Assembly (NCBI GenBank): GCA_937948815.1
Contig: CALFAM010000104.1
Location: forward strand, 1 to 55,982
Length of the DNA: 55,982 bases
DNA from: an uncultured bacterium
Lineage (GTDB): Bacteria; Acidobacteriota; Thermoanaerobaculia; Multivoradales; J023
Direction: 5' to 3'
The translations under genes and the position numbers were made by a program. The notes below the pieces were generated by a model. The model was given only the letters and a program-made list of their open reading frames with translations, made no database searches and was not told where the DNA came from. Shown here piece by piece: positions 16,421 through 26,700 of the stretch; within the stretch, counting starts at the first letter, position 1, and every line of letters starts with the position of its first letter.

Positions 16421-18868
16421 CTACTCGAACCGCAGCGCGCGAATCGGATCGACTGAGGCGGCTCGTCGCGCGGGCAGCAGGCAGGCGAGGGCCGCGATGG
16501 TTACCAGGAACAGCGGCACGGAGGAAAAAACCAGCGGGTCACGCGGCGTCACCTGGAACAGGATGGAGGCCAGGGCGAGCGATAGGCCGGCGCCCATGAC
16601 GATGCCGATCACGACGCCGATGACTGCCTGGATCACACCCTGACCCACGACCATCCGGATCAGGTCGGTACCCCGTGCACCAAAGGCCAGACGCACACCC
16701 ATTTCTTGCACACGCCGGCTGACGGCGAAGGCCATCACGCCGTACAGGCCGATGGCGGCGAGCGCCAGCGCGACAATGCCGAAGACCGAGAAGAGAAAGG
16801 CGGTCAGGTTGTCGTAGAAGAGGGTCCGCTCGAGCACCTCGTCCATGGTGCGCACGAAGTAGAGCGGCGTGTCCTTGTCCACCGAGAGGACCGTCCGCCG
16901 CAAGACGTCGGCAAAAGCAGCCGGCTCATTGCGCGTCTTGCTGACGATCCATGCGAAGCGCACAGGGTTCTGGGCCAGGGGCACGTAGATGCCCTGCTGA
17001 TTGTCGTCATTATCGAAGTTGGCGAAGCGTAGATTGGGCACCACGCCGATCACGCTCACCCAGCCCGCCTCGGGATCCTCGGCTTCGGCTTCTTCCCCTT
17101 GCCAGAGGTTGATGCGCTGGCCGATCGGGTCCTCGTTGGGCCACTCCTTGCTCGCAAAGTCCTCGTTGACGATCGCCACCTGGGTGGTGCCTTCGCGATC
17201 GGCCTCGGTGAAATCGCGCCCTGTGCGCAGCGACAGGCCGAAGGTATCGAAGTAGCCGGGAGAGACGATCGACAGCCGCGCAAACGGCATGTCACGCGGG
17301 GTCTCATAGGCCTCGCCGACGCGCTCGAATCGGGTACCGCCACCGCCAATCTCGGTATCGGTCGGGATGACCGTGGCAATCGCGGCGGAGGTCACCTCGG
17401 GGCGAGCCTCGACCCGGCGTTTGACCTCTTCGAAGAACGTCAGCCAGTCGCTTTCCTCGGGAAACGTCTCCTCGAACAAACCCGCGCGCGCGGTCAGAAC
17501 ACCGTCAGGGTCGAAGCGAAGCTCGTAGGCATTGGCAGCCAAGATGCTTCGAACGGTCAGCCCGGCGGCGATCAGCAAGGCACACGAGAACGCGACCTCG
17601 GCGGTGACCAGGATCTTGCTGAGCCGACCCAGGCGCAGGCTGGAACCACCGCGGCCGGTGTCTTGAAGCACGGCGTTGATGTCGGCCTTCGAAGCCCGCA
17701 GTGCCGGGACGATACCCGCGAGGAGCGCGGAAGCCGCGGCCGCTGAGAGTGCAACCAGCAGCATTCGCGCGTCGAGTTGGAACGAGAACCAGAAGGGAAC
17801 GTCGACCTGGCTCAGGTGACGGTCGAAGGCGCGTAGGCCGATGGTACCGAAGATGAGTCCCACGACTGTGCCGCCTGCGGCGACCAATGCGGCTTCGGTG
17901 AGCACCTGCACGATCGTGCGCCAGCGCCCGGAGCCCAGCGCCGAGCGAATGGCCAGCTCGCGGCTTCGCACCAGCGCGCGGCCGATCAAAAGATTGGCGA
18001 CGTTGATGCAGGCAATGATCAAGACGAGCAGCACGGCCGTGAACATCACGCCCAGGATCTGCCGGGTCTCGAGGTCGATGATCTCGTGAATGTACGGTTG
18101 AACGATTGCGTCAACGCCTTCGTTGGTCTCGGGGTATTCGGTCGCCAGGCGGCGGGCGATGATCGACATATCACCGGCGGCGCGTTCCAGGGTGACGCCT
18201 TCCTTCAGGCGGCCGAGGACCTCGAGGGTCGGCCCGTCTCCACGCTGAAAGCTCGCGGTCTCGAGCTCCAGAGGAAGCCACACGTCCTCGGTGACCGGGA
18301 AGCGGAAGCCGTCGGGCAGCACGCCGATCACCGTGGTCTGCTCGCCATTGGCGCGCACGTTTTGGCCGACGATGCCGGCATCACCCCCGTAGCGCTTTTG
18401 CCATACGTGGTAGCCCAGCAGGATGACCGGTTCGGCATCGGGGAGGGCGTCGCGGTCGGCGAAGCCGCGCCCGAGGATCGGTTGCACGCGTAACAGGTCG
18501 AGGAAGTTGGGCGAGATAAAGGCGCCGCTGTAGCGGTCCGGGAGACGGTCGTCGGAAAGGTTGACCGTTCCGGACGTAAAGCCCGCGAGCCCTTCGAAGG
18601 TCGTCTGCTGCGCCTGCCAGTCCTCGAACTCGTGCTGTGTGACCTCCATCGACGTGATGTCGCGTGCGAGATCGCTCCGCTCGAGATGGACAATGCCATC
18701 CGGCTCGGGGAATGGCAGGCCACGAAGGAAAATGCCATCAATGATGCCGAACATGGCCGAGACGAGGCCGATGCCAAGACCCATGGCGAGCACGGCGATG
18801 GTCGTCGAGCCCGGGTGTTTGATCAGAACCCGAAAAGCGAAGCGGAGGTTTCGAACGATGGCGTCCAC
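16421..18868 (-). CDS. ABC transporter permease, ADOP family (MacB-like, duplicated FtsX)
   Basis: This 815-residue inner-membrane protein belongs to the acidobacterial duplicated orphan permease type. An N-terminal helix (AVLAMGLGIGLVSAMFGII, about 22-45) is followed by a MacB periplasmic core domain (about 50-240), three FtsX helices (about 285-420), a second transmembrane segment and periplasmic core (about 435-650), and three final helices with ARRAASVDPIRALRFE at the C-terminus. It starts with GTG after CAGGAGACATTGCC. No ATPase gene is adjacent, as is usual for ADOP permeases, which are thought to share distant ATPases. The substrate is unknown; lipoprotein or macrolide-type export by analogy to MacB/Lol systems is only inference. 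Confidence 0.92.
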   Translation of the reverse strand: MDAIVRNLRFAFRVLIKHPGSTTIAVLAMGLGIGLVSAMFGIIDGIFLRGLPFPEPDGIVHLERSDLARDITSMEVTQHEFEDWQAQQTTFEGLAGFTSGTVNLSDDRLPDRYSGAFISPNFLDLLRVQPILGRGFADRDALPDAEPVILLGYHVWQKRYGGDAGIVGQNVRANGEQTTVIGVLPDGFRFPVTEDVWLPLELETASFQRGDGPTLEVLGRLKEGVTLERAAGDMSIIARRLATEYPETNEGVDAIVQPYIHEIIDLETRQILGVMFTAVLLVLIIACINVANLLIGRALVRSRELAIRSALGSGRWRTIVQVLTEAALVAAGGTVVGLIFGTIGLRAFDRHLSQVDVPFWFSFQLDARMLLVALSAAAASALLAGIVPALRASKADINAVLQDTGRGGSSLRLGRLSKILVTAEVAFSCALLIAAGLTVRSILAANAYELRFDPDGVLTARAGLFEETFPEESDWLTFFEEVKRRVEARPEVTSAAIATVIPTDTEIGGGGTRFERVGEAYETPRDMPFARLSIVSPGYFDTFGLSLRTGRDFTEADREGTTQVAIVNEDFASKEWPNEDPIGQRINLWQGEEAEAEDPEAGWVSVIGVVPNLRFANFDNDDNQQGIYVPLAQNPVRFAWIVSKTRNEPAAFADVLRRTVLSVDKDTPLYFVRTMDEVLERTLFYDNLTAFLFSVFGIVALALAAIGLYGVMAFAVSRRVQEMGVRLAFGARGTDLIRMVVGQGVIQAVIGVVIGIVMGAGLSLALASILFQVTPRDPLVFSSVPLFLVTIAALACLLPARRAASVDPIRALRFE

Positions 18869-19052
18869 GGCAATGTCTCCTGGTGCGTATGATCCCTGCT
18901 GTCTGGCCTTACGGCCGATGTCTGCGGGAGTTACACCCGGTCACAAGAATGTAGAGCGGGCAGCGGTGCGCGGTGCAACGACTGGCGCCGCGTCTTCGCC
19001 ATCGGTGGCGTGGGCGATGGCTCGGCCCGCTGCCGCCAGGGAATGCCGCCGG

Positions 19053-20102
19053 CTATGGAGAGGATTCGTCGCTGGCAAGCAGGGCGGAAGCCGCGCCACG
19101 CAAAGACGCATTGGGGTCGGTGATCAGGTGCACGGGGACCTGTTGGAGGTAGCCCTGAAACCGCCCTTTCGCGAGAAAGCGTTCGAGGAAGCGTTGAGGA
19201 TCAAATACCTCGGCCATCTTGGGCAGCATGCCGCCCCCGAGGTAGAGGCCGCCGCAGGCGCCGAGCGTGAGCACGAGATCGCCCGCAACGGCCCCCAGCC
19301 AGCCGGTGAAGAGGTGAACCGCTTCGCAGGCGTACGGTGCTGGCGCGCCACCCTCGACCGCGCGACGGGCCGCCGCGACCACGTCACGCGCGTGGAGCTC
19401 TCGGGGACGCTCGCCTGCGAGTTGGCGTACGGTCGCCTCGATGCGGCCAAGTCCGGCGCCAGAAAGCACGGTTTCCGCAGAGACACGGCCGCGCGAAGCG
19501 GACAGCGCGCGGATCACTTCCCATTCCCTATCATTGGTGGCGGCCAGATCTCGATGGCCGCCCTCGGTGGAAAGTGCACGGGCGCCGTTCGCCCGAGGAA
19601 GTAACGCGGAGACGCCGAGCCCGGTACCGGGGCCGATCACAGCGCGTGGCGCGGTTGGTGCCGGCTGTCCGGTCTGGAACGTCTGGATGCCACTCGCCTC
19701 GAGGGCGGGGAGGGCGTGGGCGAGCGCAGTGAAGTCGTTCAGCACCACCAACTGATCCAACGACAGTGCTTGGCGAAGGTGACGGCGGGAAAAGCTCCAG
19801 GAACTGTTGGTGAGCGCGACACGATCGCCGAGCACCGGTCCGGCAACCGCGATGGCGGCATGGCACACGGTTGCGTTGCGCGATCCGAGGTAGGCCTGCG
19901 CGGCCTGGACAGGGCCGGCATGTTCCGCGCACACGAACCTCTCGACCTCGTGGACCACCAGGCTGTCACATGGCCTCCTTTCCCGCGGGTCGCGAGGTGC
20001 CTGGACGAGGCCGAACCGGGCGTAGGTGCCGCCGATGTCCGCCACCAGCGATGGCGAGCACGGGTGTTCTCGGCGTGCCGCGCCGTCCTCCTCTTCGATC
20101 AT
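19053..20102 (-). CDS. glk: Glucokinase
   Basis: This 349-residue cytoplasmic sugar kinase belongs to the bacterial glucokinase (Glk) family and phosphorylates glucose with ATP. Motifs in order are the phosphate-binding LVADIGGTYARFGLV, the sugar-binding VVLNDFTALAHALP containing the catalytic Asp, the adenosine-binding IGPGTGLGVSAL, EGGHRDLAATNDREW, and LYLGGGMLPKM. The ATG at 20102 places the first motif at the family-typical distance. An in-frame ATG at 20144 would add 14 residues. No ROK-type zinc motif is present, which supports the Glk family over ROK. Neighbours are unrelated, so it is probably a single-gene unit feeding glycolysis. Confidence 0.88.
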   Translation of the reverse strand: MIEEEDGAARREHPCSPSLVADIGGTYARFGLVQAPRDPRERRPCDSLVVHEVERFVCAEHAGPVQAAQAYLGSRNATVCHAAIAVAGPVLGDRVALTNSSWSFSRRHLRQALSLDQLVVLNDFTALAHALPALEASGIQTFQTGQPAPTAPRAVIGPGTGLGVSALLPRANGARALSTEGGHRDLAATNDREWEVIRALSASRGRVSAETVLSGAGLGRIEATVRQLAGERPRELHARDVVAAARRAVEGGAPAPYACEAVHLFTGWLGAVAGDLVLTLGACGGLYLGGGMLPKMAEVFDPQRFLERFLAKGRFQGYLQQVPVHLITDPNASLRGAASALLASDESSP

Positions 20103-20359
20103 GGTGTCGATCACGACAGCGATCGTATGCCACGACCTGGCCATCTTGCCTGCCGGGCGGTCTCGATGCGACTGCGTATCGCGACGACCTGACGGTGCCC
20201 AATGTGCTCTTTGTGGGTGGCGCGTGGCTGGTGTCGCCGTCCGGCCTCTAGGCCGTTGATTTGCGCAGCATCAGAGAGCGTGCCCGCGAGACCTCGCGCT
20301 TGTCGGTCGCCCAGCCGAGTCGTAGAAGACCATGAACGCTCAGCGGCCAGGCCTCGGGG

Positions 20360-21928
20360 TCACGGGCAGACAAAGGCGCGGGTGTCGTTGATCGCGGGTG
20401 AGGCCGTTCCGAGCGCATTCTCGTACCGGGCTTCTGCGCCCGTTACGAGATCGGTCACCGTGACCGTGTAGGCGACATTGGTGCTGGCGGCACCGAACAC
20501 CCAGAAATGACCGTTGTTGGTGCAGCCGTCGATAACCTTGACCTGCATTTCCCAGTTGTCGCGGGTAAAGAAGGAGAACAGAGCCGAAGTCGACGAGCTG
20601 AATGGGATCACTTCGCCCTGGCCGGTCTCACCCGAGAAGTTCTCCCACGCGACCGAGGCCGCGAACCGGCCGTCACGCAAGCATGCGGTCGTCAGGTCCT
20701 GGCCGCAGAGGGGCGTGTCGACGACCCGGAAGCGGCGCATCACCACGCGCCAGTCTTCGGGTATGAAGCGGTCCGGGCGGTCTTCCCAGACCGCGACGAA
20801 CGTATCGTCCCGGCCGCCGGCGAGCATGGGTGAGAGCTGCTCGCCACGCGCCAGTGCGTTGACACGAACGGCAGGCCCACGCGGGTTGGCTTGTGCCCAG
20901 AGATCTGTCGCATCGTTGGTGGTCTCCCGGTCACTACTCCACAAGTACATCGACTGGTCCGAGTCGTTCACCGCGCCTTGCGGACGGTGAAGGAGCATCC
21001 GGCTGCTGCCGAGCAGCTTGAGAGCATTGAGCGGGCTCGCCGAGTCGAGGAGGCTGAGGAAGATGGCCGTTTCCTGGCCGTCTCGCGCGCTCCAGATCGG
21101 GACGGACGGGCTGACGAATTGCGGCTCGGCGGCCAAGTAACGTTCCTGGTAGAGCACCCGTGGATTGACGCCGGCCGGCGCACCGTCGATGACCTGGCGT
21201 AGGAGTAACTGGCCGTAGCCGCTCGAGCCGACACGCTCCGTCCACAGCACGCTGAACCGTTCGTTGGGACCGCTGGTCACGGCGAGCGTCGAAGGCGGGC
21301 TGTCCGCCGGTCGGTCCGGCGAGGAGAGCTGGAGCATCGGTCCGAGCAAGGACCCGTCGATCGAAAAGCGCTGACCAAAGACACCTTCGGGGCCTGGCGC
21401 GCTTCCGGACCAGATGGCCAGACTGGTGCCATCCTCGCCCAGCGCGACGTCGAACACCCCTCCCTGCACTCCGGCACCCGAGTCGATGCGGAAGACGCTG
21501 CCGAGACCGCCGTCTTCGCCAACGGACCGCGCCAGAATCGGTGCCGCCTCGAATCCCACAGCCAGCCAGGCGACCAAGAACCTGCTGCCCCGGGGATCGG
21601 CTCGAATGCGCAACTGGCCGGCACCTTCATTGGGCTCGGTGATCGTGAAGGCGCTGCCAACCGGAGCCCCGTCGGCATCGAAGCGCTGGCCCCGGATGCT
21701 GCCAACTACGAGGGGCCGATCGAGCCAGGCAACGAGGGAGGTGCCGTCTTGCTGGATCGCGACAGATGGCTGGTATCCGGGGGCTACGGATACCGGTACC
21801 TCGGGACCGAGCGGCACGATGATCTGCGCCTCGGCTGTCCCCAGCCCGGCCAGCAGTCCGAAGACGGAGGCGAACAGCGCCATGCCAGTGCTTCGCAGCA
21901 TGGAAGGTTGCACGAAAAATGCTTTCAT
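20360..21928 (-). CDS. Secreted beta-rich protein with acidobacterial C-terminal domain
   Basis: This 522-residue exported protein has a signal peptide to about residue 35 (LGTAEAQ). It is followed by repeated short beta units of the kind SVAIQQDGTSLVAWLD, FDVALGEDGTSLAIWSG and FVAVWEDR, spaced 50-60 residues apart, suggesting a propeller. The last about 110 residues start at CLRDGRFAASVAWENFSG and include CTNNGHFWVFGAAST and TVTVTDLVTG. This C-terminal beta domain recurs on many secreted proteins of Thermoanaerobaculia-like acidobacteria. The ATG lies only 6 bases after a promoter -10 element, so the transcript may be leaderless. Function is unknown; carbohydrate or surface binding is possible. 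Confidence 0.78.
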   Translation of the reverse strand: MKAFFVQPSMLRSTGMALFASVFGLLAGLGTAEAQIIVPLGPEVPVSVAPGYQPSVAIQQDGTSLVAWLDRPLVVGSIRGQRFDADGAPVGSAFTITEPNEGAGQLRIRADPRGSRFLVAWLAVGFEAAPILARSVGEDGGLGSVFRIDSGAGVQGGVFDVALGEDGTSLAIWSGSAPGPEGVFGQRFSIDGSLLGPMLQLSSPDRPADSPPSTLAVTSGPNERFSVLWTERVGSSGYGQLLLRQVIDGAPAGVNPRVLYQERYLAAEPQFVSPSVPIWSARDGQETAIFLSLLDSASPLNALKLLGSSRMLLHRPQGAVNDSDQSMYLWSSDRETTNDATDLWAQANPRGPAVRVNALARGEQLSPMLAGGRDDTFVAVWEDRPDRFIPEDWRVVMRRFRVVDTPLCGQDLTTACLRDGRFAASVAWENFSGETGQGEVIPFSSSTSALFSFFTRDNWEMQVKVIDGCTNNGHFWVFGAASTNVAYTVTVTDLVTGAEARYENALGTASPAINDTRAFVCP

Positions 21929-21934
21929 AGCATT

Positions 21935-21963
21935 ATGGTAGTTGTGGTGCGCGAAACTGTCAA
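21935..21963 (-). promoter_or_regulatory. Strong -35 promoter abutting a start codon
   Basis: On the minus strand a perfect TTGACA (21963-21958), a 17-bp spacer and TACCAT (21940-21935) are followed by six bases and then the ATG of the secreted-protein gene. The predicted transcript start coincides with the A of the ATG. CATAAT (21937-21932) is an alternative -10 with a longer, 20-bp spacer. Confidence 0.6.
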
Positions 21964-21978
21964 GCGCGTAACGCGACG

Positions 21979-23451
21979 CTATCGGCGGCTACCGCGCATC
22001 AACGCCAGGTAGACGACGGCGGCGATCCCGAAGCCGACGAACCAGGCATAGGTATAGAGCGTGACGAAGAGTGGGGGCGCGGCCGAGACGAATCCGGCAG
22101 CGTGAAGGAAGCCGGGCACATTGGGCGCGACACCGAGAGCCAGCGCGAGCAGCGCAGCCGGATTGAAGCCGCCACGGTAGCTGTATGGGCCTCGGCGCTG
22201 GAAGAGCCCATCGAGATCGAGCTCGGTCCGTCGCAGCAGGTAGTAGTCAGCAAGGATAATGCCGCCGATCGGGCCGAGAAGCGCGGAGTAGCCGACCAGC
22301 CAGGTGAAGATGTACCCCGAGGTCGACTCGATCAGTTTCCAGGGAAAGATGGCGATGCCCAGGCCGGCGGTGATCAGGGCCCCGGTGCGGAAGTCGATCC
22401 GCTTGGGGGCGACGTTGATCAGCGCGTTGGCGGGCGAGACCACATTGGCAGCGAGGTTCGTCGAGAGGGTCGCCAGCGTCAGCGCGATCAGTGAAGCGAT
22501 GACGGCGACGCCACCACCCATGCGGCCGAGGAGCACGGTCGGATCAGGGATCGGCTCGCCGAAGATCACGACGGTGGCCGACGTCACGGCGACGCCGATG
22601 AACGCGAACAGCATCATGAACACGGGTAGCCCCAAGGCCTGACCGAGGATCTGATCGCGCTGGCTGCGCGCATAGCGCGTGAAGTCTGGAATGTTGAGTG
22701 ACAGCGTTGCCCAGAAGCCGACCATGCCGGTGAGCGAAGGGAAGAACAGGCTCCAGAAGCTGGGGCGGTTGCTGGGCGCCGCGTTGGCGGTGCCAGCCAG
22801 GGTCTCGCTGCCCGCGAGCATCGGACCGAGCCCACCGGCCCGCGTCCACGCCCAGGCCAGCAAAGCCAGGCCCATGAGCACGAGGAAGGGGGCGGCCCAG
22901 CGCTCGAGCATCTTGATCGACTCGATGCCGCGCAACAAGATCGCCACCTGCACGGCCCAAAAGGCCAGGAAGCAGGCAATCTCGGCGCCGTTGATGCCGA
23001 GCACCGGCCAGTCGGCGCCGCCCAGGGGACGGCCGAAGACGGCACCGAGGAGCTGGTGGATGGCCGAGCCGCCAATCCAGGTCTGAATACCGAACCAGCC
23101 GCAGGCGACCAGGGCGCGCGCCAGGGCCGGGATGTGGGCGCCGGTGATCCCGAAGCTGGCACGGGCGAGCACGGGAAAGGGGATGCCGTAGCGGGTTCCC
23201 GCGTGACCGGCCAGCACCATGGGGACGAGCACGATCAGGTTGCCGAGCCCGACGGTCAGGACGGCCTGCCACCAGGTCATACCGAGGTCGACCAGGCCGC
23301 CCGAGAGCATGTAGGTGGGCACGCAGACGACCATGCCGATCCACAGAGACGCTAGATCGACCGCCGTCCAGCAGCGACGGGCAACCGGTGTCGGCGCGAG
23401 GTCGTCACTGATCAGCCCGGGATCGGGCGATGAGTCGGGTGTCTGGTGCAT
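21979..23451 (-). CDS. NCS1 family nucleobase:cation symporter
   Basis: This is an inner-membrane transporter of about 490 residues with about twelve hydrophobic helices. It belongs to the nucleobase-cation-symport-1 family (cytosine, allantoin, hydantoin or thiamine-type substrates). Family-typical stretches are VDLASLWIGMVVCVPTYMLSGG in helix 1, GIPFPVLARASFGITGAHIPAL, GWFGIQTWIGGSAIHQLLG, and NIPDFTRYARSQRDQILGQ. The start is ambiguous: ATG 23451 gives the usual short N-terminal tail, while ATG 23487 adds 12 residues. No nucleobase-catabolism gene is adjacent, so the substrate cannot be assigned. The divergent gene at 23773 encodes a secreted nuclease, so salvage of released bases is a possible but unproven link. 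Confidence 0.9.
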   Translation of the reverse strand: MHQTPDSSPDPGLISDDLAPTPVARRCWTAVDLASLWIGMVVCVPTYMLSGGLVDLGMTWWQAVLTVGLGNLIVLVPMVLAGHAGTRYGIPFPVLARASFGITGAHIPALARALVACGWFGIQTWIGGSAIHQLLGAVFGRPLGGADWPVLGINGAEIACFLAFWAVQVAILLRGIESIKMLERWAAPFLVLMGLALLAWAWTRAGGLGPMLAGSETLAGTANAAPSNRPSFWSLFFPSLTGMVGFWATLSLNIPDFTRYARSQRDQILGQALGLPVFMMLFAFIGVAVTSATVVIFGEPIPDPTVLLGRMGGGVAVIASLIALTLATLSTNLAANVVSPANALINVAPKRIDFRTGALITAGLGIAIFPWKLIESTSGYIFTWLVGYSALLGPIGGIILADYYLLRRTELDLDGLFQRRGPYSYRGGFNPAALLALALGVAPNVPGFLHAAGFVSAAPPLFVTLYTYAWFVGFGIAAVVYLALMRGSRR

Positions 23452-23772
23452 GAGCGAGGGTCCGTGGTGGATGCTACCACTGCTCATGTAGGCGTTCGTT
23501 CTTGCCTTCGATCGGCCTCTGGCCCGCTCCGGATGACGATTCAGGCCGCGCACCGGGGCCGCCAAGAGCCGCTAGGAGGGGGCACGACCTTGAGAGCTTG
23601 ATCGTCTCTTCATGCGGGGAGAAGCACACTTCGAGGTGGCGATGGTAGGGTGACTGGATTCTGCGACAACGGCGCGTGCCGAGGTTCCGCCACGACCCCG
23701 AGCTCTCCTGGGGGGAGACGTTCCGCGGGAGCGGGCCTCGAATCGCCATTCAACCCAGTCGAGAGGAAGGTC

Positions 23773-26700
23773 ATGTCGAGGAGAACGAGTCTTCAGTGTC
23801 CGCGTGGGCGTCGGTCGGCCATGCCGTTTCGAGTGCTCTCCATTTTGTTGCTGTGCGGCATCGCCGTGGCGCCGATCTGCGCTTCTGGCCAGACCGCGGC
23901 ACTGTCCGAAATCAGGATTGATCAGCCGGGCAGCGACAACGACGAGTATTTCGAGCTCACCGGTACCCCGGGCGCGTCCCTGGACGGGTTGTCCTACCTG
24001 GTGATCGGCGATGGCGCCGCTGCCCAGGTGAGCGGCGTGGTGGAAGCCGTCGTCGATCTCGCCGGCCAGACGATCGGAGCCAGCGGCACGTTCGTGGCCG
24101 CCGAGGCAACCTTCACGCTCGCCGTGGCGGACCTCGTGGCTGACCTCAACTTCGAGAACAGCGACAATGTCACGCACCTTCTGGTGCGCGACTTCACCGG
24201 TGCTGCGGGCGACGACCTCGACACGGATGACGATGGCACCCTCGACGTGGTGCCCTGGAGCGAGGAAGTCAGCTGTGTGGCGCTGGTGGAGTCGGTGGGC
24301 AGCGGCGAGCTGACCTACTGCGCCACGAGCAACGGTCCGGATGGCACCTTCGTGCCCGGTCACTCCTTCCTCTGCGCCGAGGGCTGGCGCACCGGAGCCT
24401 TCGACCCGGCGGGCGGTGACGATACTCCGGGTGCGGCCAACGCCTGCGCACCGTCGGTCGCGCTTTCAGAGATCCGGATCGATCAACCGGGCGGCGATGA
24501 CGACGAATACTTCGAGCTGGCTGGCGATGCGGGTGCCGCGCTCGATGGCCTGTCGTACCTGGTGATCGGCGACGGCGCGGCCGCGGCCGGCAGCGGCGTG
24601 ATCGAGGCCGTGGTCGACCTTTCCGGCCAGGCGGTCGACGCTGCTGGCTTCTTCGTGGCGGCCGAGCCGACCTTCACCCTTGGGGTCGCCAACCTGGAGA
24701 CCAGTCTCAACTTCGAGAACAGCGACAACGTCACCCACCTGGTGGTCAGTGGCTTCGTCGGCGCCAATGGCGATGATCTCGACGTCGACGACGACGGTGT
24801 GCTCGACGCCACGCCCTGGGACGAGCTGGTCGACTGCGTCAGCCTGGTCGAGACCGTCGGCAGCGGCGAGCAGGTCTACTGCACGGCGTCCGTCGGTCCG
24901 GACGGCACCTTCGTTCCCGGACACAGCTTCGACTGCCCCGAAGGCTTCGTGGTCGGCGAATTCGATCCCGCCGCGGGCGACGACACGCCGGGTGCGGCCA
25001 ATGCCTGCGCCCTACCGTCGGTGGTGATCAACGAGATCGACTACGACCAGCCCGGCACTGACGGTGCCGAGTTCATCGAGTTGCGCAACAACGGCGCGGC
25101 CGCGGTCGATCTGGATCCGTTCGCCCTGCAGCTGGTCAACGGCAGCGGTGGCGGCGCCGCGGTCTACGCCACCATCGATCTACCAGCCGCCAGCCTGGCG
25201 CCTGGCGAGTTCTTCGTGGTGTGCGGCAACGCTTCGACCACAGCCAACTGTGATCTCGACGTGTCGCCGGACAGCAACCTGATCCAGAACGGTGCGCCCG
25301 ATGCCGTGGCGCTGATCGCCGGTGGCAGCATCCTCGACGTGGTCAGCTACGAGGGCGACGTTCCGGGCTTCGTGGAGGGCTCGGGCATCGGCCTCGAAGA
25401 CGACGGCTCCGGTGGGGTCGGCGGTATCAACGAGAACCTCGGCATCTCGCGCACGCCGGACGGCTTCGACAGCGATCAGAACGCGACCGACTTCTCCCCC
25501 CGCTGCATCACGCCGGGAACGGCCAACAGCGCGGCTTCCGATAACTGCGCGGCGCCCGGGCCGCCCGTGCTGGTGATCAACGAGATCGACTACGACCAGC
25601 CGGGCTCCGACGCTGCCGAGTTCATCGAGATCAAGAACACCGGCATCGCGTCTGCGTCCCTCGATGGCGTGGCGATCGAGCTGGTCAATGGCAGTGGTGG
25701 CTCGGTCTACCGGACCATCGCCCTGCCGGCGGTGGCCCTGCCCGGTGGTGACTACTTCGTGGTTTGCGGTGATGCCGCGACCACGGCCAACTGCGACCTC
25801 GACGTGTCGCCGGACAGCAACCTGATCCAGAACGGCGAACCCGATGCCGCCCGCCTGGTCTTCGACGGCACGGTGCTCGACGCCGTGTCCTACGAGGGCG
25901 AGGTTCCCGGCGCGGTAGAAGGAACCGGCGCGGTCGCAGATGCAGGCACCACGGGCGAGGACAACAAGGGAATCTCGCGCACTCCGGATGGCGCCGACAG
26001 CGACGACAACAGCGTCGACTTCGCCTTCGTCTGCATCACGCCGGGCAACGCCAATACCGATCGCACCGACGGATGCACGAACAGCGGTCCGGTCTTCGAG
26101 ATCTTCGAGATCCAGGGCGCCGGCACGGCGAGCCCGCTCGTCGGCCAGACGGTACGCACCCTCGACAACATCGTCACCGCGGTCGACACCGACGGCTTCT
26201 ACATTCAGACGCCGCCCGAGCGGGTGGACGGCGACGACCAGACGTCCGACGGCATCTTCATCTTCACCGATGGTGCACCGACCGTTGCGGTCGGCGACCG
26301 GGTGGATGTCGCGGGTGAGGTCGAGGAGTTTTTCGACCTCACGGAGCTGACCGGTGCGGTTTCCGTGACCGTCGCCTCCTCGGGCAATCCGTTGCCCGCG
26401 GCGGTGGTGCTGGACGCTGCGACACCGTCGCCGCTGCCGCAGCCGATCCCGGACTTGGAACGCTTCGAAGGCATGCTCGTCTCCTTCGAGGGTACCGCTA
26501 CGGGTCCAAGTGACCGTTTCGGTGACGTCGCCGTCGTGGTCGGCAGCGAGCGCGCCTTCCGTGAGCCGGGCATCGAGTTCCCGGGTATGGCTGGCTTGCC
26601 GGAGTGGGATGGCAACCCCGAAGTGTTCGAGATCGATCCGGATGGTCTCGGCGGTGCTGACGCCGCCGTGTTCGCGGGTCAAGCAGTCACCGCTGAAGGT

